A stretch of DNA of 64,000 nt from Xiphydria camelus. Taxonomy: Eukaryota > Arthropoda > Insecta > Hymenoptera > Xiphydriidae. Shown here piece after piece: positions 34,366 to 44,969 of the stretch. Under the pieces are notes generated by a model. It made no database searches. It saw only the letters and a list, made by a program, of their open reading frames with translations, and was not told where the DNA came from. The stretch spans positions 12,638,708 to 12,702,707 of the forward strand of contig OY783199.1 in the NCBI GenBank assembly GCA_963678675.1, read 5' to 3'. Made by a program: the position numbers and the translations under genes. The first letter of the stretch is position 1. Every line of letters begins with the position of its first letter.

Positions 34366-35217
34366 CTAGCAGCCCGTCCCGGCTTCGCACGGGTGAATTG
34401 TGGATTGATTTTGGCCGTCATTTGACGGATTTTTAGCAGATATCTATAGATATAACCAAAGATTTAACAAATCTAATATCACCATTGTATAGCCACGGAA
34501 AAATCCTAAACCCTACTATCAGAAAGAATTTTTATAGGGCCCATAGCTTTCATGGTAAGAAGCCGAACTGTAGTTGACCTCAATTTTACCTCCGCTGACC
34601 ATAAAGGTCACATTAAAAAAATCGTCAGGGACATATTTGAACGTAAAATTTCCCTCTCTTTTCATTTCCATTATCAAAAATAAGGGTTCCCATTTAGGGT
34701 CATGGTCAAGGTCAAATCCAATATGACCATTGTGCAGCCATAGAAAAATCCTAAAATTTTTGTATTAAACATTTTTTTCTAAAATTATATCCCGCTGAGA
34801 TAATTAGCCGTACCGTGACTTTTTGAACACCTTGTATACCTTCGCGGATATGCGTCCAACTGTTCCCCAAATTTTCATCGCAATCAGATGAACGGTTTAG
34901 GAAGGCATAATAATCATCCGTACCGGTACTTTTTGAACACCCTGTATAAGATTTACTAACTCAGAAACCTTCGCGGATATGCGTCCAACTGTTCCCCAAA
35001 TTTTCATCGCAATCGGATGAACGGTTTAGGAAGGCATAATAATCATCCGTACCGGTACTTTTTGAACACCCTGTATAAGTTTTACTAACTCAGAAACCAT
35101 CGCGGGCATGCGTCCAACCATTTCCCAAAATTTCATCGCAATCGGATGAACGGTTTAGGAAGGCATAAGAGACATACAGACAGACAGACAGACAAACATT
35201 CATTTTTATATATATTA
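34366..35217 (-). mobile_element. Helitron A, non-autonomous
   Basis: On the minus strand it ends CCGGGACGGGCTGCTAG, that is a GC-rich hairpin (CCCGTGCGAAGCCGGG) a few bases before a terminal CTAG followed by T, as expected for Helitrons. The 5' side contains the family's GTCTGTCTGTCTG stretch. About three ~128-bp internal repeat units lie between. Its 5' end directly meets the 3' end of Helitron B. Confidence 0.8.
34797..35170. repeat. Minisatellite in Helitron A (about three ~128-bp units)
   Basis: Each unit contains TTTTTGAACACCCTGTATA, ATGCGTCCAACNNTTCCCC and GAACGGTTTAGGAAGGCAT. Units differ by a few per cent; the first is partly deleted. Confidence 0.85.
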
Positions 35218-35382
35218 TTACTAGCAGCCCGTCCCGGCTTCGCACGGGTAGATTGTGGATTGATTTTGGTCGTCATTTAATGAATTTTTAGCAGATATCT
35301 GTATTCATAGGTAGGGAGCCATGCTACGCTAAAAAAACACATGTATTTAATTTAAATTGGAAAGTATATTTCTTTTATTAAT

Positions 35383-35766
35383 TTATCTTAAGGCCAGCGG
35401 ATAGACAATGTTTTTTATTTTTTTATTTGGAGTAAAAACGTGTAAATTTTCCGGTATGCCAACTCTGGAGCAAGCCACATACAATTGGCCGTGTGAAAAA
35501 CATGAATTTTCCAAATTTAAGCCAGCAATAGTCAACCATTGACCTTGTGCTTTGTTGATGGTAATAGCAAAAGTAAGATGCAAAGGGAACTGGAGCCGCT
35601 TGAATTCGAATGTGAAATCGTTGGAAATCATAGGTATGCGTGAATGAGGACGTCTTCGCCTTTGAATTTGCCAGTGATGATTGTTACCTCGATTAAATTT
35701 GGTTGGCACTAAGGGATTTTTCGTGTAACTGATTTGGAATATTATGTCAGATGTAAGAAATTCCAA
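35383..35766 (-). pseudogene. Helitron RepHel helicase, C-terminal fragment
   Basis: The frame contains SRIPMISNDFTFEFKRLQFP, then AITINKAQGQ (helicase motif V/VI region) and CFSHGQLYVACSRV, which are hallmarks of the Pif1-like helicase C-terminus of Helitron proteins. It stops at 35383 after NIVYPLALR. Full RepHel proteins exceed 1000 residues and have an HUH nuclease domain, so only about the last tenth remains. Within this stretch the frame is open, which suggests fairly recent loss of the rest. Confidence 0.88.
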
Positions 35767-36133
35767 ATGAAGGTCATGGTCAAGGTCAAATACAATATCA
35801 CCATTGTACAGCCACTAAAAAATCCTAAATCCTACTATCAAAAAGAATTTGTATAGGGCCCATAGCTTTCATGGTACGAAGCCGAACTGTGCTTGACCTC
35901 AATTTGACCTCCGCTGACCATAAAGGTCACATGGAAATAATGGTCAAGGACATATTTGAACGTGAAATTTCCCGCTCTTTTCATTTCCGGTATATAAAAT
36001 AGAGGTTTGGATTTTAAAAAATCAATTTTACCTAGAAGGTCATTGTCAATGTCAAATCCAATATGACCATTGGGTAGCCAGGGAAAAATCCTAAAAGTTT
36101 TATATTAAACGTTTTTCTCTAAAACGATTTTCC

Positions 36134-36785
36134 GCTGAGATAATCAGCTGTTCCTGGACTTTTTGAACACCCTGTATAAGATTTACTAACTCAGAAACCT
36201 TCGCGAGCATGCGTCCAAACATTCCCCAAAGTTTCATCGCAATCGGATGAACAGTTTAGGAAGGCATGATAATCATCCGTACCGGTACTTTTCGAACACC
36301 CTGTATACGATTTACTAACTCAGACCTTCGCGGGCATGCGTCCAACCATTCCCCAAAGTTTCATCGCAATCGGATGAACGGTTTAGGAAGGCATGATAAT
36401 CATCCGTACCGCTACTTTTTGAACACCTTGTATACGATTTACTAACTCAGAAACCTTCGCGGGCATGCGTCCAACCATTCCCCAAAGTTTCATCGCAATC
36501 GGATGAACGGTTTAGGAAGGCATAATAATCATCAGTACTGGTACTTTTTGAACACCCTGTATAAGATTTACTAACTCAGAAACCTTCGCGGGCATGCGTC
36601 CAACCATTCCCCAACTTTTCATCGCAATCGGATGAACGGTTTAGGAAGGCATAATAATCATCAGTACCGGTACTTTTTGAACACCTTTTATAAGATTTGC
36701 TAACTCAGAAACCTTCGCGGGCATGCGTCCAACCATTCCCCAAAGTTTCATCGCAATCGGATGAACGGTTTAGGAAGGCATTTGA
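36134..36785. repeat. Minisatellite in Helitron B (five tandem units plus one separate)
   Basis: Five ~128-bp units follow each other (each with AACCTTCGCGGGCATGCGTC and AATCGGATGAACGGTTTAGG). A sixth lies at 36898-37025, nearer the Helitron 5' end. Confidence 0.9.
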
Positions 36786-37089
36786 TATTACCTTAAAGGT
36801 CACGGTCAAGGTCAAATCCAATACGACCAATGGATAGCCAAGGTAAAATCCTTAAAGTTTTGTATTAAACATTTTTCTCTAAAATGTTTTCCCGCTGAGA
36901 TAATCGGCCGTACCGGGACTTTTTGAACACCCTGTATAAGATTTACTAACTCAGAAACCATCGCGGGCATGCGTCCAACCATTTCCCAAAATTTCATCGC
37001 AATCGGATGAACGGTATAGGAAGGCATAAGAGACATACAGACAGACAGACAGACAGACAAACATTCATTTTTATATATATAGATTATAT

Positions 37090-38500
37090 TATGAAAGAAA
37101 TGCATGTAAGGGGATAGAATTGAAATATCCTTACAAGTAACGTAATTACGCTCTTAAGAAAGATGCAGTATAGGTGTAGGAACAGGTGAAATGAATAGCA
37201 CAAAGAATTTTCTAGTATAACTTGACCACATATTGATATTTGTAGGAAAGCTTGCAACACATGTACAATTTGAATATTTACAATTCCTAAATTTCTCTGT
37301 AATGACGCACTAACTTTCTCGATCTAGTAGTTTTTTTCCTTTTAGACGTATTTTTAGTACTGCGTGTATCTTCGATATTCGTGCGCTCTCGACAGATCTT
37401 GGCTGGCTACCACGTGACTAGAGTGAACTAGCCAGTAAATGAACACTTAAGCAGACGACAAAATCTAGTGAATGAACAAAACTTTACATTTGAAAAGCAT
37501 TGAAGTGTTCATACACTGGCGGCATTCATTTACTGTTAAACTCATCCTATATCGGTGGTGGTCCGCGAGCGTCTGTTTTCCCGTTTAGCGATAATCGGAC
37601 GTCTTCCACCGCCGTACTGCGGATGGCCGTAGATCGCGTAAAATTGGAGAAGGTAGCGATTACAGCAGCACGCACAGCTTCACTTACCATCGTGACCGCG
37701 CATGTCGAGTCGTTGCGATAAATTCATCAGCGGAGGTATGCAATAAACAATTCGGAGCATATCTCGGTAGCCTGTCAGTTTCCTCTTACCAGAAAAGTAG
37801 CGAAAAAGAAAAAGAAGGTGTGGAGAACGAGGAGCGGAGATATACGCGCTTTAAGCGAGAAAGGAGTGGGAGCTGCTGCGAGGCGGGGAAAGGCGCTGCG
37901 CGGTCGGTCGCTGAGTTGATGGCAAATAGAGGGGGATATTGGTGGGGGAGGAGTCAAGTTTAAGGCCACGAGACGTCGGTGACGTCATTCGAGGCGGGCC
38001 AGCCCTAACCTTGGACAATAACGTAACTGGCCAAATATTCTCTGAAACGTTTTGACGCTGTTGTCCCGTTCCTGCGAGCGATGCGCCGTTGGAATATCAC
38101 GGTCGGGCGTGATCTTTTCCGATCCTAATTCTTCTTGTTCTTCTTTGTCTCTGGTATTACGCGGGAAAACTAGCAAAAAATATGCGACGCTGCGCTTGGT
38201 TTCTTATCCTTCTCTTAATAATTTCAGTCGAAGTATTGGAAAGGAGATTTTGCGTGAGGTTTTTTTTTTCGCCGCCACCCTGCCTCGCGTGGATCGATAA
38301 CCCCTTTTTCGTTGCTGCGAAATAGCCTTGCTGTACTTTGTGATTCGCTACGTTTCAAGGCTGGATTATAGTCGTAGACTGAAAGTCGTAGGCGGAAAGG
38401 GCCGGTGAAGCGTGTGAAGGAGAGAATCGCGATGAAAGGATGCTTCGAAGCAGTTGCGCGAGACGAATGTATGGGCTGAGAAAGTGAGACTGAACATGTG
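37090..38500. other. CpG-rich intergenic DNA, possibly promoter-like
   Basis: From about 37380 to 38450 the sequence is richer in GC and CpG than its surroundings and contains no TE that I recognise. It includes TGACGTCA (37980-37987). Frames here (37500-37721 plus, 37775-37969 minus, 38052-38300 plus) are short, unrecognised and mutually overlapping. It could be the 5' region of a host gene whose exons lie elsewhere, but no exon can be supported. Confidence 0.3.
37980..37987. promoter_or_regulatory. CRE-type palindrome TGACGTCA
   Basis: Perfect TGACGTCA in the CpG-rich stretch. The role is inferred only from the motif. Confidence 0.25.
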
Positions 38501-39168
38501 GCTTTTCTTGATTATTGTGTATTATTAATTTTATTAGCTCCCATTCATTATATCGTTTGGCCTTTGGCCTATTGTTATTTGGCGTTAAATGGAATGACGC
38601 CACGTTTTTAGTCGTGACATGTAGCTGCTTCTACCCAGTCGTCATAAATAAAAATGCTTTTAAAATCATTTATATACCACGTAGGATTAATATTTTGACA
38701 TTAGGATCTATTATAGAATAAATGAAATGCCAAAGTAGAGTTTTACGAAGAAAATTGATAGTATAATTCTTGTGTGTGACTAGAATTTCCTATATTTTGA
38801 AATATTGATCAAATCCACTTGATCTCGGATTTTAAATTTTGTCGCAGCTAGGTAGAAGTTTGTATTGAATATTGTTCTCCGTTTCTTTAATTGAACTGTA
38901 TGGGTTGTACAAATGCGTCGTTATGACAAATGCCTCGCATCTAGCCGGGAGAGGGCATTTATTCATTTTCACTCTGCGGTCGCTCGAGCGGCTTTGATAC
39001 GTATTCGCAAAATCATGGCGTGCACACTTGCGCACAGGTAAACAACTCGCGAGCGATGTGATTATAAGTATTACTCCCAAAAACATAAATGCATTAATGA
39101 GACATCAATATAAAAACATCCTCCCTTTTACCTAATTTTTAACACGAAGTAACCTTAAAGGCATCATA
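38500..39168. other. Unassigned intergenic DNA
   Basis: No gene or repeat recognised. Confidence 0.3.
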
Positions 39169-39428
39169 TCGTCGGCTTCACATAAAAAGTGCATAAGTCC
39201 AAAATGACTGTTGATTATGTCAGAAACAAGCCGTCTTGCAAATTAAACTTGTTTTTGGAAGTATTTTATTGTCAAGTTTTTTATCTAAAAGTTTGAACTT
39301 TTGTTTGATAATCCCATGTAGGTATAGCTTTAAGATTCTTAGAATAAGAGACTCTAATTTTAAACAGTTTCTATCTACTGCGAAAACAGTCATTTTGGTC
39401 TTATGCACTTTTCATGTGAAGCCGACGA
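39169..39428. mobile_element. Hairpin MITE
   Basis: TCGTCGGCTTCACATAAAAA at the left is mirrored by CTTTTCATGTGAAGCCGACG at the right, and GCATAAGTCCAAAATGACTG by CAGTCATTTTGGTCTTATGC. Arms are at least 45 bp and weaker further in (AAACTTG/AAACAGTTT). Confidence 0.75.
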
Positions 39429-39559
39429 ATTATGTACTTAAAATGCAAAGATTCAATCGCGATCGTCTTGATCTATATAGGAAAAGAGCTACGAAAATGG
39501 TATATAAAGCGCATAGCAATATGAATTTAACTCGTAAAAACTTAAGGGTATGGGCCTCC

Positions 39560-40540
39560 TAAAACGGGGTCTTTTTTAAGAATTTTTTTTTCATGGTAAA
39601 TATTTTCTTAGAATTTTAATTTTTTTCGTACATACTATTAGAGGTACTATTAGAGTACGAATAATCCTTGGAGCGGTTAATTCAAAAATGCATTTTCTTA
39701 TTTCCAAAATTCTGTAATCAGTTCAACGCTAATTCTTAATTGTTTGAAATAAAATTTTGTAGTAGTAATTACATGCATCCCCACTGAAACAATTACATCA
39801 TTTTATTGTTGTGAATAAACAATTACTTGCGACCCCGCAAGTAATTTATGTGGTGAATTCAATTAAATATTCATTATTTCAGTTCAATTTTTCTCTCAGT
39901 GTAGTAATATAACGGAGAGATGAAATATGAAACCCGGATTCGTGAGCTAACCATAATACGTGTAATATGACAACACGTAATGATAAGGAAATTAGTTTTT
40001 ATTCAAACAAACTCACGTTTACTTGTAATCTCCAATATTAATTATTTGATTCGAGCAAAATTAACTTCATCTATATAAATTTATTTCATTAAAATTATGT
40101 AAAGATTAGCGACTTACAAACACATCTTAATGAAAACCTTAGGCGAGCTGATCATCAGTCAATAAATATCTGAGTAGGTTCATCGATCCATATCAATACC
40201 GTCTTAATAGAGATTTCCAAATTATAGTGCGTCCCATAATGATTGTGACAGCGGAAAATGGGAGATTCCCTTTTAAAAACTACCTGACGGGAAAACGTAG
40301 TAGGGTTCTTATCACAGGGCCTGATTTGGCTTAACTGAGGCAGTAATTGGGCCCTGATCGTACATGTAACGTAAATGCGTTATGACCTTACCGGATAAAC
40401 ATGATCGGATCCCGATAAAACATTTTAAACAATTGCGTTGTACAATAACCGAGTAGAAAACCGAAATAAATATTTCTACTTATAAATGAGCTGTTAGGTA
40501 TTGTTATTGAAGGAAAAAGAAAAATTAAAAAATGGTAGCC
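39560..40540. other. Unassigned intergenic DNA with AATTGAAAC-like words
   Basis: 39720-39900 repeats words like AACAATTACTTGC and CAATTAAATATTC, as in the 23-25 kb block. The remainder is unrecognised. Confidence 0.3.
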
Positions 40541-40555
40541 TGTTTTCATATCCTA

Positions 40556-40642
40556 TCGGGACCTGAATCTGCGCTCTTTAGGACGGGCTGTTTCTAAACT
40601 GGGAATGCTCTCGCACTCTAACAAATTGAGCCACCCATTCTT
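40556..40642 (-). mobile_element. tRNA-derived SINE head, second copy
   Basis: On the minus strand it reads GTGGCTCAATTTGTTAGAGT (A-box region), GAGCATTCCCAGTTTAG and GATTCAGGTCCCG (degraded B box). It aligns along its length to 17297-17381, including the non-tRNA-like middle (GCATTCCCAGTTT, CCTAAAGA). Confidence 0.65.
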
Positions 40643-41022
40643 GTGTAAATTGTTTGACGTTTTAGTATACAATATAAGTTTAAAAATCCAATGCGATATC
40701 CAGGGTATTCACGCCCAGGCCCCGAGACTGGGTGAAGCTTATTTCAAATGTGCCGCGTACGCGGATCAATGACTCAGTTAGCCTCCTTTGTCGTTACTAC
40801 GGCTATATGTATTAATTTGAAACCGAACTGCATAGATCTTGAAACGCCAAAATTATCGACGTCTAATCGAGAATGCAACCTGTCAATAAAATGTCAACAT
40901 AACTAAAAATCATAACCTGTACCTCCTCAGTGACTCGGTGGTTGTTTATGTTCCTCAAATACGTATCTGTGTGTGCCGCGAAGCTAACGAGTGACTTCAG
41001 GAGGGAAGACGAATTAATTTTA

Positions 41023-41141
41023 GATACTCCTAAAGGTAAAGGTAAAGAATACCCATTTCAACGTCACCCTGGAGGTATGCATTCAAAATACTCTACCTCC
41101 GGGATGACGTGGAAATGGCTGTTCTTATGCTTAGGAGTATC
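41023..41141. mobile_element. Short hairpin MITE
   Basis: GATACTCCTAA at the left is mirrored by TTAGGAGTATC at the right, and CCATTTCAACGTCACCCTGG by CCGGGATGACGTGGAAATGG. 119 bp, non-coding. Confidence 0.65.
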
Positions 41142-41318
41142 CAAAAAGAGGAGGACCATTTTTGGGTTTTTCTGCGCCCCTTTTCCACAGGACGAAACCC
41201 GTCTTAAATTAAAGCTTATATGACTGACTAATAAAATGTTTATAAAGTCTTTTTTGCAGAACGTGTCGGAACCGAGATATAGGTTCTGATGTATCTATTG
41301 TAAATGATTACTTTTCAA

Positions 41319-41401
41319 CACGTTGACTGCCACGTTGGTCTCATGGGACCAACAGGTAATGTACTTCAACCCGGCAGCGTTAGTGGCCGGCAGTCAACGT
41401 G
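41319..41401. mobile_element. 83-bp hairpin MITE
   Basis: CACGTTGACTGCC is mirrored by GGCAGTCAACGTG, with an inner GTTGGTCTCATGGGACCAAC palindrome. It is followed by TTAA (41402-41405) and preceded by TCAA, consistent with a mutated piggyBac-type target. Confidence 0.65.
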
Positions 41402-42344
41402 TTAAGTAGTAGGTACCTATTGGAAATTTTGAAAGGTATCATAGTTCAAAATGAGTTCGGGGTGGCATCAACACATATTCCAGAGCTAGATGGAATGATA
41501 TCGAGTACATAATAGGATCGGTTGTTCCTACCTCAGACATGAGAGAATTTAGTATATTCTAGCTACTTCTCATTTCCATTGCTGTCATTACAAGACTTTG
41601 AAACGATAGCATTAGGCTGCTATCAGATTAAGCAGACCAGGTCATATTATGGAGAACATTCAAAGCCAGATGGATCGTACGACCTTGAGATATGTATACA
41701 TACGGAAAAAATGCCGGTCGCTAAGTACGACATGACATGATAGATACGAACTGCAAACTCCTTCGTCTTAGGATACAGTTACGTCATCTGGGAAACACAA
41801 AATACTTCGTCTACATTCTGTTAGACGATGATTAACAAGCCCAGAATGCCATAATCGGTTACTGCTGTCAATTCAAAAATAGTCTGTGAACAATAAGCCC
41901 ATATAATGACAGTTTTATGGTATCTAGAGTATGCTAGACATATTTTGAAGTGAAACTTCTTTGCTGAGGGTACTAAAAGCACGCTCTATACAACGAAGAA
42001 ACCGTAACGAAACCCACACACTCCAGCGCTACCGTACGTGCCTGACTCATACACCGATCTCGACCCTGCCCCATTCCACTTAGGCCCTTCGCACACAACG
42101 CTACGCAGGTATCCGATACTCGACGAGTGTACACACACCATGCGACGCGACTTTCGTCGGTGATGCCACATATATATTATACTCCCGCGACCGGCATGCT
42201 CAAGTGGCCGATACTCGCGTCGCCGAGACTTTTCCGTCGCACAATTACGTTTTATTTTATTTTACAACGATTTATTTTCTTGTTTGGCAATATGTTTATA
42301 TGTACTCGAAAGAGCTCTTTCTGCTCTACAAAACTGTTATAATT

Positions 42345-42590
42345 GTTATTTCGAATAATTAAATTTTTTATTATTTTTCTGGCTTATAGAAATGGAATAT
42401 CCAGGGGGCAAAAATCAGCAGTTTCGACATCTGCTTTTCTTCGCTTTTCATCGAGGTCAAAAAACTGCCGTATACGGAGGTGTTATAGGCGAGTCTTTGA
42501 TAAAAAAGATGTCGAAAATTCTGATTGTTTCCTCCTGGATATTCCATTTCGAGGCCTGAAAAATAATAAAAAATTGTTATTCGAATAAAC
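42345..42590. repeat. Foldback upstream of the Tc1 frame
   Basis: TTCGAATAA, ATTTTTTATTATTTTTC and GAAATGGAATATCCAG at the left are mirrored near 42520-42590 (CTGGATATTCCATTTC, TTATTCGAA), with GTTTCGACATC mirrored by GATGTCGAAAAT further in. Confidence 0.75.
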
Positions 42591-42597
42591 AATAAAT

Positions 42598-43612
42598 ATG
42601 TCAAATCAGTGGGATCAAATTATCGCTTTGCACAAAATAGGAAAACGGCCTTGCAAGATTGTTCGAGCGCTGAAAATAAACAAGTCAACGGTGTTGCGAG
42701 CTATCCGCCGTTACAACGAGTTAGGCCATAGAAGGGACCGTTCTAGGAGCGGTAGACCTCGTTCCGTCAGGACTCGTGCCAACAAGGATATCGTCCGACA
42801 AAGAGTCAGACGAAATCCGGCGATATCCATAAGAAAAGTCGCTCGTGAGACAGGAATCAGCCGGGGCTCACTTCGACGAATAGTCAAAGAGGACCTTGGC
42901 CTCAAGCCCTATAAGCACAAAAGAGTCCAGCTCCTGACTGACGACAATAAAAAAGTTAGGGCCAAAAGATGTCGCCAGCTTCTTCACCGCGACGCACCTT
43001 TGGATTGGGAACGAATTTTGTTCACCGATGAGTCGCTATTCACTATCGAGCAGCTTCAAATGCTCAAAATGACAGATACTGGTCCGCCGAAGCCCCTGGC
43101 ACCTCTGCAATCATTGCACATCACCAGAATCCTGCTTCTGTAATGGTTTGGGCGGGAATTTGTACGATCGGTAAGACTCTGTTGTTTTTTGTGCCCCAAG
43201 GGGCCAAAGTCAACGCTAAGGTCTACATACCGGAGCTTCTTGAAGGCATTGTATTGCCATGGGTCCAGGAGCATTTCGGCGACCAGCGCTGGACCTTTCA
43301 ACAAGACTCAGCATCGTCACACAGGGCCAGAATCATTCAGGCGTGGTGCAAGGACCATTTTCCTGATATCATCACTCCCGAAGAATGGCCTCCGTACTCT
43401 CTCCCGACCTTAACCCGATGGATTACAGTATTTGATCCATTTTGAAGGCCAAGATGTGTGCTAAACGCCATCAGAGTTTAGAGACCCTCAAGCGATCCTT
43501 GACCCGGGAATGGGAGAAGATCTCGCCAGAGGTGGTGCGTCGGGCGGCGATGGATTTGAAACTATGTTTGGAGCGCTGTGTCCGAGAAAAAGGTGGCCAT
43601 ATCGAAGTGTGA
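42598..43612 (+). pseudogene. Tc1/mariner-superfamily transposase (DD37D-like)
   Basis: From ATG 42598 the protein has a paired-type N-terminus: a first helix-turn-helix (IIALHKIGKRPCKIVRALKI), a GRPR-like hinge (RSGRPRSV) and a second HTH (SIRKVARETGISRGSLRRIV). The catalytic region follows: ILFTDES (first D), WTFQQDSASSH (second D) and PDLNPMDYS (third D). The second and third aspartates are about 37 residues apart when counted across the break, which points to the DD37D lineage (inference). It is inactivated by a frameshift near 43055, another near 43405 and a TGA near 43434 where the family has Trp. The C-terminus runs to a stop at 43612. Apart from these three lesions the protein of about 335 residues is full length, so it is fairly young. 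Confidence 0.88.
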
Positions 43613-43911
43613 TTTATCTGTGATACCAACGACTTTGCTTTGTTGATTGCCGGTGAAAAAATGTATTTATGTTTAAAAATAAAATTTTTATGAGCAAAAA
43701 TCGAGGTGTCAGAACTTTTGGCCCACCCTGTATAACAGTTTTGCAGGGCAGAAAGAGCTCTTTCGAATGAATATAAACACTTTGCGGAACAGCAAACAAA
43801 TCGTTGTAAAATGAAAGAAAATAAAAGAAAACGCTACGAACTTATTTTCCAACCCAATAGCATCGCGATCATAAATACTTCGTCAAACTAGGGTTCATCT
43901 CGCCATCAGCG

Positions 43912-44200
43912 AAGCAGTACATTTCGGCGAATCCAGGCTGCTAATGAGTTCGCAGTCCCGCACCTTTCCTGAAAGGGTTAATTACTGGACGAATCGGAAT
44001 GAACCTTTGCCGAAATATTCGGTTATCTATTGAAATCGTCATTTCTCTCCTTTACAAAGCTGAATGCATTTCGAATGCATTCGAAATATAGCGGTATCTG
44101 CGAGAAGTGGTTCATTACAATTCGTTCGGTAATTAGCCTTCCGGGAAAGGTGCTGGACTGCAAATACATAAGCAATCCTCATTTGCCGAAATGTACCACC
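43912..44200. mobile_element. Small foldback related to the end of the 50-58 kb element
   Basis: AGTACATTTCGGCGAA, GCAGTCCCGCACCTTTCC and GGTTAATTACTGG at the left are mirrored by CCGGGAAAGGTGCTGGACTG and TTGCCGAAATGTACC at the right. The interior CTATTGAAATCGTCATTTCT and ATATAGCGGTAT match the right end of the large element (58330-58482). Confidence 0.65.
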
Positions 44201-44204
44201 CGAA

Positions 44205-44548
44205 CTGCGTGCACTATAATGTGCACCATAATAGAATTTGTAATGTATCTGAAATTCTGAGAAACAGCGATTAATGTTTTATCACTGTCAAATTTGGAAG
44301 TAAAATTCCTTGATTCTGTTTATGATTTTCTAAAAATTTGTCAGTTTACTGAACACTTCGTTTGTTCGATCAAAGTTACTTCGTATACTGAGGAAAGAGT
44401 TTATTTGCAATTAAGTGCAGTTAAGTTTATAAGTGTATACTTGATTATGGCGGAAAAAATGTTTTGTTGGACCAAGTAAGTAAATATACTGGGTGATTCT
44501 TTAATATTGCGACAAACTTCAAGGATGGGTTCCTTGGATGAAATTAAG
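44205..44548. other. Unassigned intergenic DNA
   Basis: No gene recognised. TATACTGGGTGATTCTTTAA at 44487 resembles a transposon terminus, but no partner was found. Confidence 0.3.
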
Positions 44549-44549
44549 A

Positions 44550-44777
44550 AAAAACAAACAAAACGTGTGGCCGCCACACACGGAAGAAGTAAAACTTCGA
44601 TACCAGTTTCTCTGAATTTGATTCCGGTGGTATTAGTTTCAATTGGCTCTATACAAGTCTTTTACAATGCTTCTTCGTAGAGCCAATTGAAACTAATACC
44701 ACCGGAATCAAATTCAGAGAAACTGGTATCGAAGTTTTACTTCTTCCGCGTGTGGCGGCCACGCGTTTTGTTTTTTT
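44550..44777. mobile_element. Hairpin MITE with ~100-bp arms
   Basis: The arms are almost exact reverse complements (GAAGTAAAACTTCGATACCA, CCGGTGGTATTAGTTTCAAT, TTGGCTCT) around a 29-bp loop (44651-44679). Confidence 0.85.
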
Positions 44778-44969
44778 AACATTTAACTACCAGCAAACTT
44801 TCTGGATGATGTAATTATATCTGTAGAAAGCAGTGATACCATTGAAAGCTGTGGAAGTAGTGAATCGGAGTAAAACCTATACCACCCTTAAATGACACAT
44901 GCCACAATTCTATAACTTTGCACATTTGATATGCCCCTAATAAGTACGTGTATCACAATGACACAAATC

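Larger units (their letters stand above)
35221..37083 (-). mobile_element. Helitron B with helicase remnant
   Basis: On the minus strand it begins TCTATATATATAAAAATGAA at 37083 and ends GGGACGGGCTGCTAG at 35221, with host A before and T after, the A|T insertion preference of Helitrons. It contains the last part of the RepHel helicase (35383-35766) and six internal ~128-bp repeat units. Confidence 0.85.
42259..43811. mobile_element. Nested structure: outer inverted arms around a Tc1-family copy
   Basis: The outer arms 42259-42342 and 43731-43811 are mirrored (TTTACAACGATTT, GAAAGAGCTCTTTCTGC, AAAACTGTTATA). Immediately inside the right arm is the Tc1-family terminus TACAGGGTGGGCCAAAAG (in reverse, ending 43730). 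The matching left Tc1 terminus is absent; a foldback (42345-42590) lies there instead. Confidence 0.7.

Noticed and set aside
34797..36785. CRISPR-like array
   Set aside because: The repeats are tandem ~128-bp units without unique spacers, inside Helitrons of a eukaryotic genome.
36812..37105. 97-codon minus-strand frame
   Set aside because: It lies in the Helitron 5' end and one internal repeat unit; similar frames would arise wherever these repeats occur.
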